Source: Daedaleopsis sinensis (Eukaryota > Basidiomycota > Agaricomycetes > Polyporales > Polyporaceae). Taken from it: a stretch of DNA of 64,000 nt. Each line of letters opens with the position of its first letter. The stretch's first letter is position 1. The stretch spans positions 310,001 through 374,000 of the forward strand of contig CM066309.1 in the NCBI GenBank assembly GCA_033807695.1, given 5' to 3'. Below the pieces are notes generated by a model. The model saw only the letters and a program-made list of their open reading frames with translations. It was not told the DNA's origin and did not search any database. This document shows positions 56,401 to 64,000 of this stretch, piece after piece. A program made the position numbers and the translations under genes.

Positions 56401-58646
56401 ATGGCCGACGACCAGTCTGCTGGCAAGCCGCACAAGGCGCCGGCATCGAAACGCAAGACTAAGAATGACCAGTCAGACGGTGCGGGACTCGGACTCGGAG
56501 AAGAGAGTACCAGGGGTGACTCACCGGGTATATCAGGACCTGCAAAACGAGCTCGCCTTCAGGCCAGTGGCCTCGGAGAGGCTGGCCCCGCACAGGGCAC
56601 TGGCACGGCACAGTCAGCCCCACTTGGTCAAGCCTCGAGCCCGACCGCCGTCGGATCAAGCCCCCCCCCCTCGTTCTCATCCACACCCGGCCAACACCAT
56701 AGTGCAACCGTCGAAACCTGGCAGTGTGCGTCCGGATGCAGGAGGGAGCGGGTTTGCGCAGGCAGCTAGAAGGATGCAGAATCGTGCGGGAGGAGGGGTG
56801 TCGGAGACGTCGACAACAGCGCCGACTACTACAGCGAGTGGTGAGTTGATGTTCCTGGATGTCTGGATCAGAGCCTGATCGTCCAATATTTACAGGCACG
56901 GCTCCGGCTCAGGGAAGGGTGTCGGCAAAAGCAATTTCCCAAGATATCTCCACGCTGCGCAACACTGTTGAGATGCTCACAGACAAGGTCAAACAAGTCA
57001 AACGCACCTTGTATACCCACGACACCGACATACAGACTCTCAAAGCAGAGGTTGAGTCCGTCATCGATATGGCTGAATCCGCAACGCATGCTGCCGAAAC
57101 CGTCGAAGAGAAGATGAAGATGCTCGATACTAGACTTGAGGCAGTTTTCGAACGTGTTGCTGTGTTAGAGAAGCGGTGTGATGTGTTGGAAGACTGCGAG
57201 AATGATGGGGATGATGAGGGAGAAGGGGAGGAGAAGAAAAAACGTAACAATGCCGCTGCGGTGAGCGTTCGTGGTAGAAGTGTCCTCATTGCAAGTACTC
57301 ACCCGTGCAATCTTTCCAGGACGCTGTCCGTGCGTGCCTCAGGTCCTTCATGGACGTGACCAACTTCGAGAACCTGCCTGAACCGCTAGAAGGCAGTGAG
57401 TACTGGGTGATGGTAGACGTCGAAGTCGGTGGCGAGATCTACAAAAAGCGCAGGCTGCATCCGAAGTGGGAAGCGTCGTGGAGCCAGAACTCAGAAGGGT
57501 GGTTGATAGATGTGACTAACCGGATCCAGAAAGAAGGATATAAGTACTCAACGTTCTCCAAAGAGAAGATCGCGGGGCTGTCCTCGGCTACAATCTACCG
57601 GCTGATTCAGGCGTGGTGGCGTGGGGTCACCAAGACCTGGCGGGCGAAGAAGAGTGAGAAGTCAGCCGAAGATAAAAAGGCTGATGCGAAGTTGGTTGGA
57701 CGAAAACGTGCAGTGCGTACTGTTGTGTATTGCTATTTGTGTTGAATGCTAACTTGTGCAACAACCGACATCTGTAGAAGGCTACAGCTCGATCAGAGGT
57801 CCGCGCACAAGTTCCGGGCGCAGCAGACTCACAGTACAACTATATGTTTGACTGGCGGTACACATCAACCGACGAGTCTGCGAACGAGGACGACAATGGA
57901 GTGCTGGATCCAGGAACAGATGATGAGGGGAAGCGGAAGTCAAAGACCGTGTGGAAGGCGCGAGCACCGGCGTGGCGCAACGAGGAGGTACGTGGCTGGC
58001 ATACACTTGCTCTCATCGCTGACTCACCTCTATCATGCATGCCGAGCAGGCGAGCAACATCATTGCCCATCTAGACCGCATCGTTGAGCAGAACCGCACC
58101 CGGAACAGGTCGAGCAAACGAGGCAACACACACCGTGAGCGAACGCGCGGCTTTTCGAAGTCTTTTGCGGACACGAAGCTGCCTATCATCAAGACGGGTA
58201 AGACCTCGTGGATCAAAAGAGCTCAAGTTGAACCAACGTGGCTGTCTCACTGGATCCATGGACGGCCCTATGACAACCACAAGTATCTCGTTGACGGTGG
58301 TCGAGTGTTCTCCCCGGCGCCTGGCATAGCTGCTGGATTCAACGGGATCGGTGGTGCAGGAGAAGGTGGACACGAGCAAGAAGGCCTAGGATTGGGCGGG
58401 CAAGCCGGGGGCGAGGGGGGTGAGTGGGATGAGGGCGGGCACGGAGACTCAGGTGGTGAGGGTGGTAACGAGGGCTCGGGTGGCGACTCTGGCGAGGGCG
58501 GTAACGAGGGCTCGGGTGGCGAGGGCTCGGGTGGGCAGAGTACGGGGGAGGATGAAGATTGGCAGGTCGGTGGGAGCCTACGGTGGAAGGGGAAGCAGAG
58601 GGTCACGCGATTGGACAGTGATGTGGACGACAATTATTTCTACTGA
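56401..58646 (+). CDS. Coiled-coil accessory protein of CACTA element, unknown function
   Basis: The ATG at 56401 begins MADDQSAGKPHKAPASKRKT, a basic, Ser/Gly-rich N-terminus with nuclear-signal-like PAKRARL. A run of ten or so C at about 56660 shifts the frame: the later coding frame (SKPGSVRPDAGGSGFAQAAR) is offset by one base. Next come a strong coiled coil (LRNTVEMLTDKVKQVKRTLY; DTRLEAVFERVAVLEKRCDV), then the conserved block LPEPLEGSEYWVMVDVEVGG, LHPKWEASWSQNSEGWLIDV and IYRLIQAWWRGVTKTWRAKK. Another block reads WIKRAQVEPTWLSHWIHGRP. The C-terminus has Gly/Glu/Ser repeats (GGEGGNEGSGG) and an acidic end. Such proteins recur as hypothetical proteins in polypores. I assign no function. 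Confidence 0.7.
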
Positions 58647-59072
58647 CCCGGCCCCATCAGGAGGAAGTCGCTGAATTTCTTGATAGGCTGTGCGAATAAC
58701 ATGTGTTGACCAATATTGCTACGTTTATGTGTCTTCGTCCTCGCCATCAATGCGATCGGGTTCTTGAGACTCCTATCAACCCGTCAGTACGCGCGCGATT
58801 GACTAGTATATGAGTACTTGTGCATGTGCCGCAATTCCGAGATTAATAGAATAGAAAGGCGTACTCGGCATAACGACACCGTGACCCATACTTTCTTAGC
58901 ACAATGAGTTGCTGAACAGAGAGCGAAATGGCCAGACAGTTGCGTCATATTCACTACAACGATGTCGCCAAGTATTTGCCCTTTCCATGTGTCAATACCT
59001 AAGTCGGCTGAGCTAGATAAAGTAGCTTAGTTACGCCCAGGCCAGCACCAATATAGTTAGATCAGACTTGAC

Positions 59073-62000
59073 TCACCGCGACGCCCATGGTAGATCACCA
59101 TGATGACTGCTTCTGATGAACGGACGAACGATGGCTAAATTTGCGACCAGGGTCTGTCCAGTAACCGAGCATATGTGCGTAACACGTAGAAGTTTGATGA
59201 TGTCAACAGCTTGTCGCTCGTTGATGTAGGCATAGCGGCAGCCCACCCCACGGTGCGCTGTGGATGCACCGTACCGGCGACCTGCAATAATGATGTGAGA
59301 GTACGACTCTACGAACATTCCAACAAAGGCCGAGCCTTCAACGTCTGCGGAAGCAGTATCGGGGATCAACGTGATCCGCCCATGCCATAGAGGTCGGAGA
59401 TGGAGAAAAACCATGTCGTAAAGGCCGCTCGGCTTCAGGTTGATGCGCTGAGAGTGTCTTGGAAAGCGGATATGATCTATTAGTAGTACATGACGTGAAA
59501 CTTGAACGTGAGCATGCAGATAGCATGGAACGGACCACATCTGTTAGTACGCACCGCCGGTTGAATCAGCAGAAGCAGACATCGCTGCGAGCATTGTAAG
59601 CAGTGATCCTCGTTCCTTGCCGGCTTTCTTGTGACTGTCGAGACACTTGCGAAGAACCTTGATGGCCTCCCGGTCCTCGTCGGTTTGGTTTTCGCCCAGG
59701 TGCTCCAGTTGAATGATCTGTAAGACACGCACGTAAATACCATCAAGAGCAGTCGTTGTACTCAGTGATCCGAAGGCTCACCAGATTATGCATTAAATGG
59801 AGCTTAGTCCAGCTTCTCATCATTGTTGCCTCTAACTCCCCTGGCCGCCCATTATGGTGCACCTTCGAGAGCGCTCCGTTACAGCGCTCGTAAGGAAAAG
59901 CCCACCAGCCATAGATCGGCCCCAGAATAAGTATCCAGACGACGAGATGCATGAGTAGATGGAAGTAGGGTGTCAGATGGGCGGCCATCCGTGCCCAGCA
60001 TTGACACGCTTGCGCGTGACAATCGTGAGCACGGATAGCTTCTTCCTTCGTGATTGATTCTGAGCCCCAGATCCGCATCGCGACACACCAGAGCAGGATG
60101 GTCTGATACTGTCGGAGATAATTGCGGTCCATACCAGCCGTAGGATCCTCCTCAAGCTCGGCAGTGAGGTCTCCATGAGCTGCGGCGTGCGCTCGGCGGC
60201 GAGTTTCGACAAGGTTAGCGATGCGTTGGGCATTAGCTTTCTTCTTCTTCTCTTGTGCTCGCGGGCGGGGTGCGTCAATGTTCGGTATGGCGCGATCATC
60301 ACGCCAACTCTCGTAAAGAGCGACAGGTAGCAGGGCTGCCATAGTCCGCCATTGATCAGCCTTCCCGGTCGCACCTGTCAACAACTGGAGATAACACATA
60401 ATAAGTAGCGACAATATCAAGTAAGGTCACTAATTCACTTACGTTCACCGGTGCACGCGTGTACATGACCGGCATCCATACCGTCTCCAAGAATTTCTCC
60501 AAGCGCTTTAAGGGCTCGTCTTTGCGGCTCCGCTTTGTAAACATTGCACCGGCGATCAGTATACCTTGGACAACATGCTTCGTTTCTCCTGCGGCAGCGG
60601 GTAAGTGATACCACCTTGATTAACTTAGATGTGCTATGACTCTACCGAGGTATGCTGCGTGCATGAAGTCTGGAGGGGTGTCACGGCCCGGCAGCCAACC
60701 CAGGAGAATATTGAGGGCCGACCAACGAATCCCACGTCGCTCGGCGATCTCTTTCCGGGTCGCCTCGTCTGCAAACCTGGCTTTGAATGCGTACTTCAGA
60801 TATCGCCAATCGTCCCGGTATTCGAACGCTACATAGTCAAGAGACAATGTAGTTAGTTGGCAAGTGTTATAACATCTAGGAATATACGTACTATTCTCAT
60901 CATAACATTCGTGATCGACAAGGCTGTTCACCGTCTTTTTGCAGACGTGGCACATGAAGTCATTGCAGCTATGGCTGCGCAAACCGGACGTTTTCCTTCC
61001 GCCAGGAAGATCACAACAAAGGATATTGACGAACACATTCACCGGCTGAGGCTCGTCCTTATCTGGGACACGCATAGGCACACCTGAGACCCAGACCCAT
61101 TAGCTGGGTCGTACTAGTATACTGTATATTGTTGTACGCACCTCTGTACAGGAGCTCTGCTTCGCTCACGAAAACTTCGAGTACATAGTTGAGCTGCTCA
61201 AGGGATGGCTCCTCTGGACCGGGAATGATCGCGAGAAGGAAGGTCTCCTCGCGTAGAAAGCGTTTTGAACGAGGATTATTGCAGATTGATCCATATATTG
61301 CTCCTACTGAATACTTGCCGCGCTTGTACGCTCGAAACCTGTGAAGAGAGGTTAGGCAGCAGCAGCATTCAAGTTGTATGATTCAAAACGTACCAGTCGA
61401 CATTGATTTGAAGGATGAGCCCAAGGGGCAGGGAGACGAATCGCTGTCGCAGCTCATTCACAGCGACATCTTCTACTGTCCATGGTCCTCCACGACGGCG
61501 CTGCAGACCTGCTTGTACGGCGCGCCACCCCCATCCGTCGGTCATATCATACATACGGAAGCCTGGGTCATTGGCGCCTGGCCAGTCCTCTTCGGCAAGA
61601 GGTGCAGCTGGGCCCGGTTCGTCGCCATCCTTTCGCCACTGATTGAGCTGTTCAATCTTGCCAGGACGAAGCAATGTCCATTGGATGGCTGTCGTAAGTG
61701 GGAGCGTCGGCAGGATCCGGAGCGGAATTCGTTGCTTGTGGCCGTCTGTCATAGTCTTGATCTTATAGCGCTCGCCGGTGCAGCCAGGCTGAGTACACGT
61801 CTTCCCAGAGAGTTCGTAGAGCTCAGATGGATGATGGCGAAACCAGCACAAGTTACAGTGGAAGTAGTACACGATGTAGTCATCAGGATCTAGACCAAGC
61901 CGCTTTTCAGCTGTACGAAGTGTTCGGGCCATGCCGTCTAGCCCCGGGAACTCATAGCCCAGCCGTCGAGAGAGAGACGAGAGTGTGTGGTGTCCAGATT

Positions 62001-62733
62001 CAAGCATAGCATTTGCAACATCGTGTGTTGCACCACTGAAGGCAGCGGCGGCGAACGCTCGGATGTACTCTAGACGGATGAGCGGGTCTTCATTGAAGGC
62101 CGGAGGAAGTGTGTCAACTTGAAGGGGTGATGCATGTGCTGGTGGGGCCTGGGAGAAGAGATCTTCTACCCGCGCATACAACGGATCGTCTTCTTGGACC
62201 TCGATACCGTCTTCATCGTCGCTGTCCTTGTCTGTATCTTCGAGTCCGGCATCTTGATGCTGACTAGAGGGTCCAGCAAGATCATCGTCTAGGTCAGAGG
62301 AGATATCATGCATGTGCTCCAGAGAGGGGGTCCGGCTCAGGCTTGAGTGTCGAGAGAGAGCAGGAGAGGGCACATCGTGCCCGAAATCGATCTCGAAGTC
62401 TTGACTGTTGTCGTCCAAGTCCAAGTCCATTGCAGGAAGGGGATCCAGACCAGACATAGCAGAGTGCGTACCAGTTGGCAAAGGACCAGCCAGAGCTTGC
62501 AGAGAAGGACGGCGAGATCGTCCTGAGACTCGGCGGGCTTCGAAGCTGCGTGGACTCCACTGCCGAGGCTGAACCTCTCCAACTCCGTGCATTGCCCGCA
62601 TCCTCCCTCGTGCTTCATCCCGCTTTCGGTGGTCCTTGATGGTCTTCCGGGTTTGCATGCAGTCGGGAGAGTTGAGGCACTCTGTGCAGGGGCATAGATA
62701 GCGTCGGGAGCGGCGGGAGCCGAGGTCGATCAT
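59073..62733 (-). CDS. CACTA-type transposase (Tnp2/Plavaka-like)
   Basis: The ATG at 62733 begins MIDLGSRRSRRYLCPCTECL, a Cys-rich N-terminal finger typical of the family. A Ser/Asp-rich region follows, then CNLCWFRHHPSELYELSGKT, QRIPLRILPTLPLTTAIQWT and the core QINVDW|FRAYKRGKYSVGAIYGSICN. FLLAIIPGPEEPSLEQLNYV and later CCDLPGGRKTSGLRSHSCND lead to RGIRWSALNILLGWLPGRD and PPDFMHAAYLG. C-terminal exons contain WWAFPYERCNGALSKVHHNG and HIIIAGRRYGASTAHRGVGC, ending at 59073 or slightly beyond if one more intron is used there. No stop is seen inside joined exons. The upstream open frame beyond 62733 runs across the element end and is not the start. Confidence 0.8.
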
Positions 62734-62894
62734 GGTGTGTGTATGCGCTGGTTTGAGACTGTATATGCACAGGCAGTGGATTTGATATGGATGGTATGAA
62801 GAATAATGCATAAACTGGCCGCGGGGAGGAATGCGGCGAATGGTAACGGTGTAGGTGCTAGTCGCGCACAGCGCTGCAGTACAAGCTTCAGACA

Positions 62895-62939
62895 CCATAA
62901 AAGGAATTGACACACTGGTTGAGTCAATTCCTTTTATGG
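62895..62939. repeat. Perfect 17-bp hairpin upstream of transposase
   Basis: The arm CCATAAAAGGAATTGAC (62895-62911) and its exact inverse GTCAATTCCTTTTATGG (62923-62939) are separated by 11 bases. It lies 160 bp upstream of the transposase ATG and 140 bp inside the element end. Confidence 0.95.
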
Positions 62940-62974
62940 AGCGACAGCGGCGTCTATGCGCGTATATAAAGTGG

Positions 62975-63080
62975 GGATTATCTGAATCATATCCAGCTAG
63001 GAATATATGGAGAATATCTGGCGATGAAGTCAGAGTAATCCCTGAATATGCGGGAGAATATTCAGGTCCAACATGCAGTG
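62975..63080. repeat. Right subterminal repeat zone of CACTA element
   Basis: Holds GGATTATCTGAATCATATCC, GGAATATATGG, AGAATATCTGGCG, CTGAATATGC and GAATATTC, matching the left zone in word content and partly in inverted orientation. Confidence 0.7.
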
Positions 63081-63561
63081 TTTGTAGTCTGCTTTCAATT
63101 ACGGGCTTGAACCGTGTGCCCCCCAATCTGAGTTTGTCAGCATCAATTTGATCTCCGACCACGCGTCAAGATCTATACACGACGACGCTTCCGAGACGCG
63201 TCGCCAGCGCCTCCGCCTTCTGTCCTCTTCCGCGCGATAAACGATGTTCACATAATGGAAACTACATATTCTAATGCTACAGCGACACCTCCTGATTCCC
63301 CCAACGTGTTCTATTCTGATAAGGACACAAACTATGCACATTTATTCAAGAGAAACTTGAGTACGAACCCGACACCTGTCATTCCCCCTCGTATGAACGC
63401 AAACACACGCCTCCATTGAGTCTCATCACGACGTACGGCGTACATCATCGGTATCTCCGTACTCAAACAATGCATGTAGGAGGTCCCCCACTGTCCTTTC
63501 CATAGCATCACATACAAAGTTCAGGATTAATGTACTCAGCTTGTTATGCTCCCTAACATAT

Positions 63562-63834
63562 CTACGCCTCGGCGGCTCCATCCGGAATGTTCTCTTTAGA
63601 CGATGACGAAGGAGTGGGGCTGGACCTCACAGGGAGTGGCAGAGGCGACAACGAGTGAGAGTGATGCAGGTATCCCGCCTGGTGGAGGGTGAGTGCAGGC
63701 CGGGGATGGGTCACCGGAGTACATGCTCGGCGAACATGGCGGCACGGATGCAGGTTTGGGGTCTTCCTCGTTCTCGCAATGCGACCGTTTTGCAGCTCTG
63801 TGACGCACCGATGGGCAGGGAGCTACCAGAGGAA
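63562..63834 (-). CDS. Partial gene, C-terminal exon, unknown
   Basis: After a possible acceptor (ctggtag at about 63841-63835), an open frame reads LPAHRCVTELQNGRIARTRK and later ALTLHQAGYLHHSHSLSPLP, ending ..SSSSKENIPDGAAEA with a stop at 63564-63562. The Ser/Pro-rich and acidic C-terminal style looks like a real host-protein tail, but upstream exons would lie beyond the window. Family unknown. Confidence 0.35.
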
Positions 63835-64000
63835 GTAGATAGGGCGAGCAAGGGAGCATTGAGATCTGACTACAAATGGGGAGGAACCGAGCAGAGCACC
63901 AATTTGTCATGGCCGTTGCTTGCGGTCCCATACGGCCGGCTTCGTTGTGCAGAGGAGCTCTCTAGATCCATGCCCATGTTGTTAGAGAATGTGGACGTGT

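Larger units (their letters stand above)
55788..63080. mobile_element. CACTA-type (Plavaka/Tnp2-like) transposon with two genes
   Basis: The left end CACTGCACATCGACTGG.. (55788) and right end ..AACATGCAGTG (63080) are inverse for CACTGCA, then imperfectly alike into ATATTCT. TTT follows or precedes both (55785-55787, 63081-63083), a 3-bp duplication as expected for CACTA elements. The subterminal 150 bp at each end is crowded with GATATTC/GAATATC words, some extended to GATATTCGCCAG (left) and GAATATCTGGCG (right). Inside are a Tnp2/Plavaka-like transposase (minus) and a coiled-coil gene (plus), convergent. Length 7,293 bp. Confidence 0.75.

Noticed and set aside
58430..58550. Possible minisatellite or CRISPR-like array
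   Set aside because: It is a coding Gly/Glu/Ser repeat of the accessory protein. Units are irregular and there are no spacers.
62734..63162. Upstream extension of the CACTA transposase frame
   Set aside because: It has no homology and crosses the element end at 63080. The family-like Cys-rich N-terminus starts at the ATG at 62733.

Overview
The window is genomic DNA of a filamentous basidiomycete, most likely an Agaricomycete of the polypore type. The reasons are short GT..AG introns in nearly every gene, high GC in exons, and gene families typical of that class: FunK1 kinases, F-box proteins with long variable C-termini, a Zn2Cys6 factor, expanded HNH-domain proteins, and Plavaka-like CACTA and hAT transposases. 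No genus can be fixed from the sequence alone. Coordinates of exon junctions were read by eye.

The left third (1-22.2 kb) is mostly ordinary host genes: a divergent protein kinase-like gene (1.1-2.3 kb, minus), a class IV P-type ATPase phospholipid flippase (3.2-9.7 kb, minus), an F-box protein (12.2-13.9 kb, minus), a secreted SMP-30/lactonase-like beta-propeller (14.9-16.6 kb, plus), an acidic nucleolar Bud21/Utp16-like protein (16.6-17.7 kb, minus), a tRNA-Asn with an 11-nt intron (17.9 kb), a secreted pepsin-type aspartic protease with a hydrophobic C-terminal tail (18.2-20.1 kb, plus), and an HNH-domain protein (20.8-22.2 kb, minus).

From 22.3 to 41.7 kb the window is a transposon island. 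In order it holds a TAA-flanked non-autonomous inverted-repeat element with a tRNA-derived segment, a Mutator-like element (MULE) with about 183-bp inverted repeats and an interrupted transposase, a hAT element with matching flanks, a quiet 1.4 kb stretch with a strong GC-rich hairpin, and a Ty1/Copia retrotransposon. The Copia element has two LTRs, a 5-bp target duplication, two frameshifts, and about 1.8 kb of foreign DNA inside RNase H.

Host genes resume with a FunK1 kinase directly beside the Copia 3' LTR (42.1-45.2 kb, plus), a Zn2Cys6 regulator (45.6-49.3 kb, minus), a mitochondrial dicarboxylate carrier (50.5-51.9 kb, minus) and a small secreted protein (54.9-55.4 kb, plus).

The right end (55,788-63,080) is best read as one 7.3 kb CACTA-type (Plavaka/Tnp2-like) transposon. 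It is bounded by CACTGCA ends and a TTT flank on both sides, and its subterminal zones are rich in GATATTC-type repeats. It carries two convergent genes: the transposase (minus) and a coiled-coil accessory gene of unknown function (plus). A partial gene of unknown identity follows at the window edge.

Two host genes (flippase and Zn2Cys6 factor) have unusually long introns for such a genome, about 1.13 kb and 0.82 kb. Each contains repeat structure: a diverged duplication in the first and a 133-bp palindromic MITE-like element in the second.
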